A stretch of 13,075 bases of DNA from Patescibacteria group bacterium (GCA_024275695.1 JAJRYP010000122.1:1-13075); one strand, 5' to 3'. Numbered from the stretch's first letter, positions 6,829 through 13,075 are shown. Translations and numbers: made by a program. The notes: generated by a model not told the origin, from the sequence alone.

Positions 6829-6858
6829 ATTATATTTTAAAAATAACGTACAGAGCAG

Positions 6859-8166
6859 ATGTTTTGCGATCAAGCAAAAGTTACATTGATAGCCGGCAAA
6901 GGCGGGAATGGCTGCGTGAGCTTTCGTCGTGAGAAATTCATACCTTACGGCGGACCGGATGGTGGCGATGGCGGAAAAGGTGGAGACGTCACTTTACTTG
7001 CGGATGAAAACATAACAACCCTTTCCGATTATCGAACAAAAAAACGCTTTAAAGCAAATGACGGAGAAGGCGGCAAAGGAAAAAATCAACATGGTAAAAA
7101 TGCCGACGGTATAATATTGAAAGTTCCGGTTGGAACCTTGGTAATGAATCCCGATACAAACGAAATTTTTGAAGATCTTAATCAACACGGGAAGAAATAT
7201 ACAATCGTAAAAGGCGGTAAAGGTGGAAAGGGGAATGCACGTTTTGCAAGCAGTACTTTTCAAGCTCCTCGTTTTGCGGAAATTGGCGAACCGGGAGAAG
7301 AAATCGAGGTAATTTTAGAGCTTAAACTTATTGCCGATGTCGGAATAATCGGACTTCCTTCCGCCGGAAAATCAACTCTTATTTCTCACATTTCAAACGC
7401 AAAACCTAAAATTGCCGATTATCCTTTCACAACTCTAATTCCAAATCTTGGAATTGTACATGTTGGTAAAGTTACAAAAAGTAATATTGATGATTCGTTT
7501 GTTATTGCTGATATCCCGGGATTAATTGAGGGTGCTCATCAAGGAAAAGGTCTTGGTGATGAATTTCTAAAACATATAGCTCGCACAAAACTTTTAATTC
7601 ATATAATTGACGTAAACGAGAAAGATATTGTTTCGGCCTACCGAACAATTAATGACGAATTAAAAAAATACGATAAGCAAGTATCTAAAAAACCGCAAAT
7701 TGTTGCTGTTAACAAAATTGACACAATTGATGACGAATTTATAGAGCTTTTATTGAAACATTTGAAAAACAAAATCAGGAAAGCAAAAATATATGCTGTT
7801 TCAGCTGTGACCGGAGAAGGAATCCCGAAATTAATTCACGCTGTTTATAAAGATCTAAAGAAGATACGAAAACAAGAAAAATCAGAAAAAAGTGTTATCC
7901 AAAAGGCTCATAAAATATTTAAACCTCATCTAAAAATTGCTTCAAAACGCTTTGAAATAAAGAAAGTTCGCAAAAATACATTTCTTATTCGAGGAAAATC
8001 TATTGAAAAAATGATTCAAATGACAGATTTTAGTAAAGAAGAAGCTGTGCAGCGAATGTATTTAAATTTTGAAAAAACGGGAATATACAAAGAACTTATA
8101 AAAAAAGGGGCAAAAGACGGCGATAAACTTCAAATAACAAATAAAATTATAATTTTTAGAAAATGA
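6859..8166 (+). CDS. obg: Obg (CgtA) ribosome-assembly GTPase
   Basis: Obg is a conserved GTPase that binds the 50S subunit during its maturation and links growth to nucleotide levels. All three domains are present in 435 residues. The glycine-rich Obg fold (1-157) has AGKGGNGCVSFRREKF and GGPDGGDGGKGG. The G domain has GLPSAGKS (165-172), the switch I segment DYPFTTL, DIPG (218-221) followed by LIEGAHQGKGLG, NKID (275-278) and SA. The C-terminal OCT domain (about 350-435) has MTDFSKEEAVQRMYLNFEKTGI and GAKDGD. The ATG at 6859 gives MFCDQAKV, matching the family's MFVDEAK start. The gene has its own predicted promoter, and its TGA overlaps the pth ATG (ATGA), suggesting coupled translation. 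Nothing is missing. Confidence 0.98.
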   Translation: MFCDQAKVTLIAGKGGNGCVSFRREKFIPYGGPDGGDGGKGGDVTLLADENITTLSDYRTKKRFKANDGEGGKGKNQHGKNADGIILKVPVGTLVMNPDTNEIFEDLNQHGKKYTIVKGGKGGKGNARFASSTFQAPRFAEIGEPGEEIEVILELKLIADVGIIGLPSAGKSTLISHISNAKPKIADYPFTTLIPNLGIVHVGKVTKSNIDDSFVIADIPGLIEGAHQGKGLGDEFLKHIARTKLLIHIIDVNEKDIVSAYRTINDELKKYDKQVSKKPQIVAVNKIDTIDDEFIELLLKHLKNKIRKAKIYAVSAVTGEGIPKLIHAVYKDLKKIRKQEKSEKSVIQKAHKIFKPHLKIASKRFEIKKVRKNTFLIRGKSIEKMIQMTDFSKEEAVQRMYLNFEKTGIYKELIKKGAKDGDKLQITNKIIIFRK

Positions 8167-8738
8167 AACTCATCGTAGGACTTGGAAATCCCGGAGAAAA
8201 ATATACAAAAACACGACATAATGTTGGATTTCAAATTATTGATTTACTTCAAAAAGAACTTCAATTCGACAAATTCAAGTTAAAAAAGAAGTTTGATGCG
8301 GAAATAACGGAAGGTATGTTTGAAGACGAAAAAGTGCTCTTGGTAAAACCAATCACTTTTATGAATCTTTCAGGGAATGCGGTTCAAAAAATTGCAAAAT
8401 TTTACGACATCTCTATTGAAGATATATTTGTAATTTATGATGATCTTGATTTTGAAACCGGAACATTCAAAATTCGAGAAAAAGGAAGTGGGGGATCACA
8501 TAATGGCATGATCTCCGTTATTCATTCGCTTGGATCTGAAGATTTTAAACGATTTAGAATCGGAATCGAATCAAGAACAGAGAAACAAAAAGACAAATTC
8601 GCCGGAAAAGATTATGTTTTGAGCAAATTTACATCTGAGGAAGAAAAAATCATGGCAAATGTTCAAAAAGAATGTGTGAAAGCTATATTATATGCTCTCA
8701 AAACCAATATTCATGAAGCAATGAATAAATATAATTAA
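8163..8738 (+). CDS. pth: Peptidyl-tRNA hydrolase
   Basis: Pth cleaves the ester bond of peptidyl-tRNAs dropped by stalled ribosomes and so recycles tRNA. The 191-residue protein shows the family signature from the start: MKLIVGLGNPGEKYTKTRHN, with N9 and catalytic H19. It also has FMNLSG with N68, IYDD with D93, and GSGGSHNG with N114; all expected active-site residues are present. The length is usual for bacterial Pth. The ATG at 8163 overlaps the obg stop by four bases, so it is almost certainly translated in the same operon. There is no Shine-Dalgarno sequence. Confidence 0.98.
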   Translation: MKLIVGLGNPGEKYTKTRHNVGFQIIDLLQKELQFDKFKLKKKFDAEITEGMFEDEKVLLVKPITFMNLSGNAVQKIAKFYDISIEDIFVIYDDLDFETGTFKIREKGSGGSHNGMISVIHSLGSEDFKRFRIGIESRTEKQKDKFAGKDYVLSKFTSEEEKIMANVQKECVKAILYALKTNIHEAMNKYN

Positions 8739-8744
8739 AACAGC

Positions 8745-8773
8745 TTGATTTTTACACAAGTTTTAAGTAAGTT
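8745..8773 (+). promoter_or_regulatory. Possible rplU promoter
   Basis: TTGATT (8745-8750), 17 bases, then TAAGTT (8768-8773), a weak -10 that keeps the key T-A-T positions. Transcription would start near 8780, giving a leader of about 20 bases. rplU could also be read through from obg-pth, because no terminator separates them. Confidence 0.4.
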
Positions 8774-8779
8774 ACTTAA
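8763..8779. promoter_or_regulatory. Inverted repeat over the rplU -10 region
   Basis: TTAAGTAA (8763-8770) and TTACTTAA (8772-8779) are exact reverse complements separated by one G. The repeat covers the predicted -10 and ends at the predicted start site, so it could be an operator. It contains only two G/C pairs, so it is unlikely to be a terminator. Confidence 0.45.
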
Positions 8780-8799
8780 GCAATTTAACGATAAAAAAC

Positions 8800-9153
8800 A
8801 TGTTCGCAATAGTAGAAATAGCAGGGAAACAATATAAAGTGACCCAAAATGACAAAATCGAAGTAGATCGTCTTAAACAAGACAAAGGAAAGATTACTTT
8901 TGATAAAGTTCTTTTATACACAAAAGATGACAAGAATATAAGCGTTGGAAATCCATATGTTAGCGGAGCATCCGTAGAAGCTGAAATTCTTGAAAACACA
9001 CGCGGAGAAAAAATTCGAGTATTTAAAATGAAACCTAAAAAGAGATACGCAAAAACAATCGGGCACAGAAGAGACTTAAGTGTTATAGAAATCAAAAAAA
9101 TTAGCATTGGTGCTGCAAAGAAAACAGCAGCTCTTAAAGAAAGAAGAATCTAA
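8800..9153 (+). CDS. rplU: Ribosomal protein L21
   Basis: L21 is a small 50S protein that binds 23S rRNA near L20. The 117-residue protein starts MFAIVEIAGKQYKV, the L21 start motif. It continues with the small-barrel segments VLLYTKDDKNISVGNPYV and VEAEIL, and the basic RNA-binding stretch KIRVFKMKPKKRYAKTIGHRRD with VIEI. A lysine-rich tail (AAKKTAALKERRI) extends past the usual end near residue 103. In many bacteria rpmA (L27) follows directly; here a converging pseudouridine synthase gene follows after 24 bases, so the usual pair is broken. An inverted repeat and a possible promoter lie just upstream. No clear terminator lies between the converging genes. Confidence 0.97.
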   Translation: MFAIVEIAGKQYKVTQNDKIEVDRLKQDKGKITFDKVLLYTKDDKNISVGNPYVSGASVEAEILENTRGEKIRVFKMKPKKRYAKTIGHRRDLSVIEIKKISIGAAKKTAALKERRI

Positions 9154-9177
9154 AAAAGAAGAAAAATAGCTTGAGAA

Positions 9178-10140
9178 TTATTGCAATTTATCCAAAACAC
9201 TCTTCAAGTCCTTTGGGAGCCCGGCTTTTACAACAATTTCTTCTCCATCCGGTAATACAAACTTAAGCTGAGTTGCGTGCAGGAACTGTCTCTCCAAACC
9301 TAAATCATCCATAACAGCATCGTTAAATTTTTTATTTCCATAAACAGGATCTCCGACAACAGGATAGCCTATTGAGTTAAAATGTACACGAATTTGATGC
9401 GTGCGTCCCGTTTGGATCTGAACTTTCAATAAAGAAAATTTATAGATTCCAAATTTAAAACATTTATCAACATGATAAGTACTAACAGCATGTTTTCCCT
9501 CATCTTCAGATGCAAGATACATTTTTGTCGGATTGTGTTTTCCTCGCATTAAGGGTGCCTCAATCGTCCCGTCTTCGGGATTTAAATGTCCAAAAACCAA
9601 AGCTGTATAAGTTTTTTCAATATCCCTGTTTTTAAAAAGTTTTACAAGATATTTATGAATTTGATTATTTTTCGCAACAATAATCAATCCCGAAGTATCT
9701 TTATCTAAACGATGTACAATCCCCGGGCGAAGCTCGCCGTTAAGATTACTCAAGCCGTTTACTCCATATTTATTCAAAAGAGCATTTACAAGGGTTCCTT
9801 TCATATGACGACCGTCTTCGGTCGGATGAACAACCATACTTGCGGGTTTATTAATGATCGCAAACTCATTATTTTCAAACACTACTTCAAGCGTAATATT
9901 CTCTTTTTGAGGTATCTTCGGAGCAATGGAAGGTAAAGTTACAAAAACTTCTTGATTAACAACAACATTAAAATGTGGATTAACATTTTTGGAATCAACA
10001 AGAACATCACCTTTTTCGATCATTTTTTTAAATGTCGTACGTGAAAAATCGGGAATATGTTTAACAAGAAATTTATCAATTCTCATTGACGCATCTTCGG
10101 AGCTTACTATTAACTTTATTTTTTTCTGGCTGCTTTCCAT
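9178..10140 (-). CDS. RluD-family 23S rRNA pseudouridine synthase
   Basis: RluA/RluD-family enzymes convert specific uridines of rRNA (or tRNA) to pseudouridine. The 320-residue protein has an N-terminal S4 RNA-binding domain (about 18-70: MRIDKFLVKHIPDFSRTTFKKM). The catalytic domain has NKPASMVVHP (97-106), the active-site motif HRLDKDTSGL (143-152, catalytic Asp146), and the late motif QTGRTHQIRVHF with PVVGDPVYG. S4 plus this length fits RluD (helix 69 of 23S rRNA), but the exact target uridines cannot be read from sequence, so I give no symbol. The ATG at 10140 places the S4 domain correctly; the Met at residue 19 would cut into it. The start overlaps the end of the TrmB-like gene by 25 bases on the same strand, so the two form an operon. 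Confidence 0.93.
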   Translation of the reverse strand: MESSQKKIKLIVSSEDASMRIDKFLVKHIPDFSRTTFKKMIEKGDVLVDSKNVNPHFNVVVNQEVFVTLPSIAPKIPQKENITLEVVFENNEFAIINKPASMVVHPTEDGRHMKGTLVNALLNKYGVNGLSNLNGELRPGIVHRLDKDTSGLIIVAKNNQIHKYLVKLFKNRDIEKTYTALVFGHLNPEDGTIEAPLMRGKHNPTKMYLASEDEGKHAVSTYHVDKCFKFGIYKFSLLKVQIQTGRTHQIRVHFNSIGYPVVGDPVYGNKKFNDAVMDDLGLERQFLHATQLKFVLPDGEEIVVKAGLPKDLKSVLDKLQ

Positions 10141-10874
10141 GCTAATTCAAACATTGCTTTATGAATTTTGTAAATTTCGTGACTCTCAATAATTACTCCA
10201 AGTAATTCATCTTTGGCCAGGGAAACAAGAGTCACCTTGTCATTGTAGATGTTTAAGCCTATATTGAAAGGAGAAATTTCTTTTGGTATCCACTTAAAGT
10301 CCAAAAGAGCATCCACTTTCTTTTTCTTTGCCGGATAATCTTTAACAATATATTTTCTGGCTACCGGACAATCAATGAATAATGCCCTAAGTGGGATTTT
10401 GTGCTTTTCAACTCTTAATTTTCCATATTCGACAAGATAATTCCGCAACATTTCCGTACTGTTAAACCATGCATCCAGAGAATCCCAACTTTGAATAGTT
10501 TCGGTAGATGTTAAAGTATCCTCCATCACGCGAACAACACCCTTTTCTCCTTCATAAAAACGGACTTTGGGTTTAACGCTTAAAGGATTTGCAAGTCCGT
10601 AAAGATCCGGAAGTATACCGGTTAAACTCCGCCGGACTTCTTTTAATTTAAATTCTTGTTTTTTAACAAACTTTACAAGAATTTGCGGATCGGCGGCAGT
10701 AAAATATTTAACATCTGCACGCATATACTGATTCACAAATCCTCTTTTTATCAGACTATCCAAAATCAAGTATGTACTTGAACGATTTATTCCGGATTTT
10801 TTACCTATTACACTTGCCGGCTGAGAACCAAGTTCAAGCAAGGCCAAGTAAACCGAAATCTCTTTTTCATTCAA
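10116..10874 (-). CDS. TrmB-like helix-turn-helix transcriptional regulator
   Basis: The 252-residue protein begins with a winged HTH typical of the TrmB family: NEKEISVYLALLELG, then QPASVIGKKSGINRSSTYLILDSL and the wing RGFVNQYMRADVKYFTAADP. A helical linker (about 66-95) leads to a C-terminal domain resembling the effector part of such regulators (KVRFYEGEKGVVRVMEDTL, ...YNDKVTLVSL...GVIIES). The ligand is unknown. The first standard start is TTG at 10874. In-frame codons before it read VLQQIG, which together with LNEKE looks like the family's usual N-terminus (LxxLGLxEKE), so translation may really start upstream at a non-standard codon such as ATT (10908-10910). A strong promoter and a palindrome over its start site suggest autoregulation. 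It leads the operon with the pseudouridine synthase. Confidence 0.85.
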   Translation of the reverse strand: MNEKEISVYLALLELGSQPASVIGKKSGINRSSTYLILDSLIKRGFVNQYMRADVKYFTAADPQILVKFVKKQEFKLKEVRRSLTGILPDLYGLANPLSVKPKVRFYEGEKGVVRVMEDTLTSTETIQSWDSLDAWFNSTEMLRNYLVEYGKLRVEKHKIPLRALFIDCPVARKYIVKDYPAKKKKVDALLDFKWIPKEISPFNIGLNIYNDKVTLVSLAKDELLGVIIESHEIYKIHKAMFELAWKAARKK

Positions 10875-10937
10875 ACCGATTTGTTGGAGAACATCGATTA
10901 CTATATTAATAAAGGTGAGTAATAAAACAAATTTTGT

Positions 10938-10955
10938 TGTTGGTGATCACCAACA
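10938..10955. promoter_or_regulatory. Perfect 18-bp palindrome, likely operator of the TrmB-like gene
   Basis: TGTTGGTGATCACCAACA is its own reverse complement. It covers about +1 to +17 of the predicted minus-strand transcript, the classic place for a repressor to act. The nearby TrmB-like protein is the obvious candidate to bind it. A second, shorter inverted repeat (AACAAA-T-TTTGTT, 10926-10938) touches it. Confidence 0.75.
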
Positions 10956-10960
10956 CTTCC

Positions 10961-10989
10961 ATTATTGCAATTTAACTGGGCAAAAGCAA
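10961..10989 (-). promoter_or_regulatory. Predicted promoter of the TrmB-like gene
   Basis: On the minus strand: TTGCTT (plus-strand 10984-10989), exactly 17 bases, then AATAAT (10961-10966) preceded by TGC, an extended -10. Transcription would start near 10954, inside the palindrome at 10938-10955. Confidence 0.6.
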
Positions 10990-11033
10990 TATAACATCGA
11001 AAAGATTACCTGGGGAAAAGATTAGCGGAGATA

Positions 11034-11062
11034 TTGATAATTTCGAACAACTTTTGTATTAT
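11034..11062 (+). promoter_or_regulatory. Predicted promoter of the small-RNA unit
   Basis: TTGATA (11034-11039), 17 bases, then TATTAT (11057-11062): five of six consensus bases in each box at optimal spacing. It drives plus-strand transcription divergent from the TrmB-like gene, starting near 11067-11070. Confidence 0.6.
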
Positions 11063-11068
11063 ATAGAT

Positions 11069-11154
11069 GCAGCTAGTTGGTAGGAAGTATAAAATTCTCA
11101 TCAACTAGCTACACCAAAAGAGTAGAAGCTAAAGAGCGCGCTTCTACTTTTTTT
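11069..11154 (+). ncRNA. Candidate small RNA of about 85 bases with its own promoter and terminator
   Basis: No gene of normal size is present between 10875 and 11260, but this stretch is built like an RNA gene. After a good promoter comes a hairpin: AGCTAGTTG (11071-11079) pairs exactly with CAACTAGCT (11102-11110), and the stem can continue inward by two pairs and, past one mismatch, by four more to a loop of about 8 bases. Ten bases later comes a strong intrinsic terminator (11121-11154). The next gene, tyrS, has its own good promoter beyond the terminator, so this unit does not need to be its leader. It matches no RNA family I recognise: no T-box consensus, no tRNA shape. A 13-codon frame (MQLVGRKYKILIN, ATG 11067-11069 to TAG 11106-11108) lies inside it, so a leader peptide is an alternative. 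Attenuation of tyrS is also possible. Confidence 0.5.
11121..11154 (+). terminator. Strong intrinsic terminator between the TrmB-like gene and tyrS
   Basis: AGTAGAAGC (11121-11129) pairs perfectly with GCTTCTACT (11140-11148) around a 10-base loop, and the T run covers 11148-11154. A-rich bases before the stem can pair with the T run and lengthen it. It ends the predicted small RNA. Confidence 0.88.
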
Positions 11155-11196
11155 AATTTAAGTACATACGTTCAAAACCGTTTTAAACAAATCATG

Positions 11197-11225
11197 TTTA
11201 CAGGAAAGCCAAAAATCCTTATGAT
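11197..11225 (+). promoter_or_regulatory. Predicted tyrS promoter
   Basis: TTTACA (11197-11202), exactly 17 bases, then TATGAT (11220-11225): five of six consensus bases in each box. Transcription would start near 11232, giving a leader of about 29 bases with no Shine-Dalgarno sequence and no room for a T-box. Confidence 0.65.
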
Positions 11226-11260
11226 CTAGTAAGAAAATACCAGTTAAACCTATATTAAAG

Positions 11261-12454
11261 ATGAGTGACAAAAAGATTAATGAAATTCTAAACAGAGGAG
11301 TTGTTGAAATACATGTTAAAGACGAACTTGAAAAAAAATTAAAATCAGGTAAAAAGCTTCGAATAAAATTTGGCATTGATCCAACCGGATCTGACTTACA
11401 TATAGGCCATGCGGTTGTTCTTAAAAAACTTAAACAATTTCAAAATGCCGGTCATACAGTTATCCTGCTGATTGGTGATTACACCGCAAAAATCGGTGAC
11501 CCTACCGGAAGAATTGAAACGCGAAAAGTTCTTACAGATGAAGAAATTAAAGAAAACATGAAAAATTATGTGGAGCAGGCGGGACGAATTTTAGATATGG
11601 ATAAAATCGAAGTCAGATATAATTCGCAATGGCTTTCCAAATTGAAAATGTCAAAATTACTGGAACTTACCGCAATAAAAACCGTGGCACAACTTCTTCA
11701 TAGAAGCGACTTCAAAAAAAGAATGCAGGAAGACATCGACATTGCTTTGTCGGAGTTTTTATATCCTATAATGCAAGGATACGACTCGGTTGCATTGGAA
11801 TCGGATATAGAGATTGGCGGAACAGAACAAACTTTTAATATGCTTGTAGGGAGAGATTTACAAAAACATTATGGTCAACCATTGCAAGATGTAATGACGT
11901 TACCAATTTTGGAAGGACTCGACGGTGTTCAAAAAATGAGTAAATCCTACAATAATTACATTGGTTTAACGGAATCGGCAGATCAAATGTTCGGAAAAAT
12001 AATGAGTATTCCGGATGAATTGATTCTGAAATATTTTGAACTGGCAACAGATGTTCCAACTGAAAAAATTGAAGAATATGGTCGCGAAATAGAAAATGGC
12101 GAAAACCCTATGAAATACAAAAAAATCCTTGGTCGGGAAGTTATTAAAATTTATCATGACAAAGCAGCCGCAGAAAAGGCACAAGCGGAATTTGAGAATG
12201 TTTTCAGCCAACATCAACTTCCAAAAGAAATTGAGGTAAAAGAAATAAATACATCGAATATAAAAATTATTAGTGTGATGGTTAACAATAATCTTGCTTC
12301 TTCAAAAAGTGAAGCACGTCGTCTCTTGCAACAAGGTGCAGTAAAGATAAATAACGAGAAAGTTTTCGATGAGACTTTTGAAATTTCAACTCCTGAAGAA
12401 ACAGTTATACAGGTTGGCAAAAGAAAATTTCTAAAGCTTGTTGTTAAAAAATAA
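11261..12454 (+). CDS. tyrS: Tyrosyl-tRNA synthetase (KMSKS type, TyrZ-like)
   Basis: This class I synthetase activates tyrosine and loads it on tRNA-Tyr. In 397 residues the Rossmann catalytic domain shows KFGIDPTGSDLHIGH (HIGH at 47-50), GDYTAKIGDPTGR, and VQKMSKSYNN (KMSKS at 225-229). The KMSKS form and the IDPTGSDLHIGH context match the TyrZ branch rather than the KFGKT branch that includes B. subtilis TyrS. A C-terminal S4 domain (about 335-395: NNLASSKSEARRLLQQGAVKINNEK) binds the tRNA variable arm. The ATG at 11261 is preceded by an AT-rich leader and a good promoter. It sits alone between the small-RNA unit and recG. All key motifs are intact. Confidence 0.97.
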   Translation: MSDKKINEILNRGVVEIHVKDELEKKLKSGKKLRIKFGIDPTGSDLHIGHAVVLKKLKQFQNAGHTVILLIGDYTAKIGDPTGRIETRKVLTDEEIKENMKNYVEQAGRILDMDKIEVRYNSQWLSKLKMSKLLELTAIKTVAQLLHRSDFKKRMQEDIDIALSEFLYPIMQGYDSVALESDIEIGGTEQTFNMLVGRDLQKHYGQPLQDVMTLPILEGLDGVQKMSKSYNNYIGLTESADQMFGKIMSIPDELILKYFELATDVPTEKIEEYGREIENGENPMKYKKILGREVIKIYHDKAAAEKAQAEFENVFSQHQLPKEIEVKEINTSNIKIISVMVNNNLASSKSEARRLLQQGAVKINNEKVFDETFEISTPEETVIQVGKRKFLKLVVKK

Positions 12455-12470
12455 TTCATTGTGATAGAAT
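12441..12470 (+). promoter_or_regulatory. Predicted recG promoter, inside the end of tyrS
   Basis: TTGTTA (12441-12446), 18 bases, then the extended -10 TGATAGAAT (12462-12470). The -35 lies in the last tyrS codons. Transcription would begin near 12477, about 16 bases before the recG ATG. Confidence 0.55.
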
Positions 12471-12492
12471 CAGTTACCAATAAAAAGTTTTT

Positions 12493-12936
12493 ATGCTAAA
12501 AACGCCTCTTAAAGATATATTAAGAACCACATCAAAACATTTGAGTAAGCTAAAGGGTCTCGGTATAAAGACGGCGGAAGATCTGCTTTTGTATTTTCCG
12601 CGTACATATAATGATCGCAGCGATCTTACCAAGATCACAGAGCTTAGGACAGATCAAGTTAATACAGTCAGAGGTACTCTAACCAGTTTCTTCAGCCAAC
12701 GTACAAAGTACGGCAAGTATATAAGCCGGGGCGTTCTTACGGACGACACCGGTAGCATAGAAGTTATCTGGTTTAATCAACCGCATTTAAAGAGAATCCT
12801 TTTTAAAGGAATGGGAGTTATTTTAACAGGTAAACTGAAATTTTCGTTCGGCAAAATGAGCATGCAAAGCCCCGCTTACGAACTTGTTCGGGAAGAACAA
12901 ATCCATAGCGCCAGAATCGTTCCTACATATCACTAA
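12493..12936 (+). CDS. recG: RecG N-terminal (wedge) part, ended by an in-frame TAA
   Basis: RecG is a monomeric helicase that remodels stalled replication forks and branched recombination intermediates. This frame gives the N-terminus: LSKLKGLGIKTAEDLLLYFPRTYNDRSDLT, then the OB-fold wedge (VNTVRGTLTSF, GVLTDDTGSIEVIWFNQPHLKRI, GVILTGKLKF), ending IHSARIVPTYH. RecG proteins continue with a Y-x-x-TEG motif toward the helicase core. Here the codon before TEG is TAA (12934-12936), and the same frame goes on as TEGISSKWLREKIKPL. The 147-residue product would lack both helicase motor domains and so be inactive as a helicase. Since TAA clearly ends der, pth, rplU and tyrS here, recoding is unlikely; a nonsense mutation or a base-call error is more likely. 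Confidence 0.92.
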   Translation: MLKTPLKDILRTTSKHLSKLKGLGIKTAEDLLLYFPRTYNDRSDLTKITELRTDQVNTVRGTLTSFFSQRTKYGKYISRGVLTDDTGSIEVIWFNQPHLKRILFKGMGVILTGKLKFSFGKMSMQSPAYELVREEQIHSARIVPTYH

Positions 12937-13075
12937 ACAGAAGGGATTTCTTCAAAATGGCTGCGCGAAAAGATTAAACCGCTTATTAATGAATGGGGAA
13001 CGTATTTTAAAGAATATCTTCCGCCTGAAATTATCGACAAACATGCTTTTCTTCTGTATAGCGAAGCGATTAAAC
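12937..13075 (+). pseudogene. recG: Continuation of recG after the in-frame stop, cut by the window edge
   Basis: In the same frame as the preceding recG segment the bases read TEGISSKWLREKIKPL and then a segment containing YLPPEIIDKHAFLLYSEAI, as expected where RecG passes from the wedge domain toward the helicase core. No further stop appears before the window ends. The helicase motifs would lie beyond it and cannot be checked. Confidence 0.8.

Noticed and set aside
6404..11048. 13-base direct repeat GATAATTTCGAAC at 6404-6416 and 11036-11048
   Set aside because: Only two copies, AT-rich, in unrelated contexts (after uvrC and in the small-RNA promoter spacer); probably chance, though a genome-wide count would settle it.
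11069..11260. T-box riboswitch upstream of tyrS
   Set aside because: No T-box consensus (AGGGTGGNACCGCG) or stem I motifs, and tyrS has its own promoter after the terminator.
1..13075. Alternative genetic code (TGA as glycine) as in some CPR lineages
   Set aside because: Glycines are encoded by GGN, no gene needs TGA read as sense, and the obg TGA overlaps the pth start in a normal way. The recG stop is TAA, which ends several genes here.
1..13075. CRISPR array, transposase or prophage genes
   Set aside because: No regularly spaced repeats, no transposase or integrase motifs and no phage structural genes were seen on either strand.

Overview
The window is AT-rich, densely packed bacterial DNA read with the standard bacterial code: TAA, TAG and TGA all end genes, and glycine is encoded by GGN, not TGA. 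The gene set and protein style suggest a Patescibacteria/CPR bacterium: compact translation and repair genes, no Shine-Dalgarno sequences, a nucleotidyltransferase-like protein and a beta-helix/SLH surface protein. Peregrinibacteria is my best guess. This placement is inference, since there is no rRNA here to test it.

Layout. (1) 1-1083 is the 3' part of der (ribosome-assembly GTPase). Its last 152 bases overlap the tail of a convergent gene (932-2005, minus) for a nucleotidyltransferase-fold protein. (2) 2150-4234 encodes a secreted beta-helix protein with a FlgD-like Ig domain and three SLH repeats, closed by a strong terminator. (3) 4312-6404 is uvrC, split into two overlapping reading frames by a -1 frameshift at an A8 run. 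Its RNase H half carries an insert that looks like a degenerate GNAT domain, and the C-terminal HhH domain is missing. (4) 6405-6858 has no protein gene. It holds a tRNA-Leu(CAA) on the minus strand, a perfect 28-bp palindrome, a long imperfect inverted repeat, and the obg promoter with a hairpin at the mRNA 5' end. (5) 6859-9153 is obg-pth (ATGA overlap) followed by rplU (L21) with its own likely promoter. (6) 9178-10874 on the minus strand is a TrmB-like regulator followed by an RluD-type pseudouridine synthase; the regulator's promoter has a perfect palindrome over its start site. (7) 11034-11154 looks like a separate small-RNA gene with promoter, hairpin and terminator. (8) 11261-12454 is tyrS (KMSKS type) with its own promoter. 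(9) 12493 to the window end is recG, interrupted by an in-frame TAA after codon 147.

Most of the genes serve translation (Der, Obg, Pth, L21, RluD-type enzyme, TyrRS, tRNA-Leu). The two DNA-repair genes, uvrC and recG, are the only ones that look broken. No complete new multi-gene system is evident. The most interesting signals are the uvrC frameshift and insert, the small-RNA unit between the TrmB-like gene and tyrS, and the palindromes near the tRNA.
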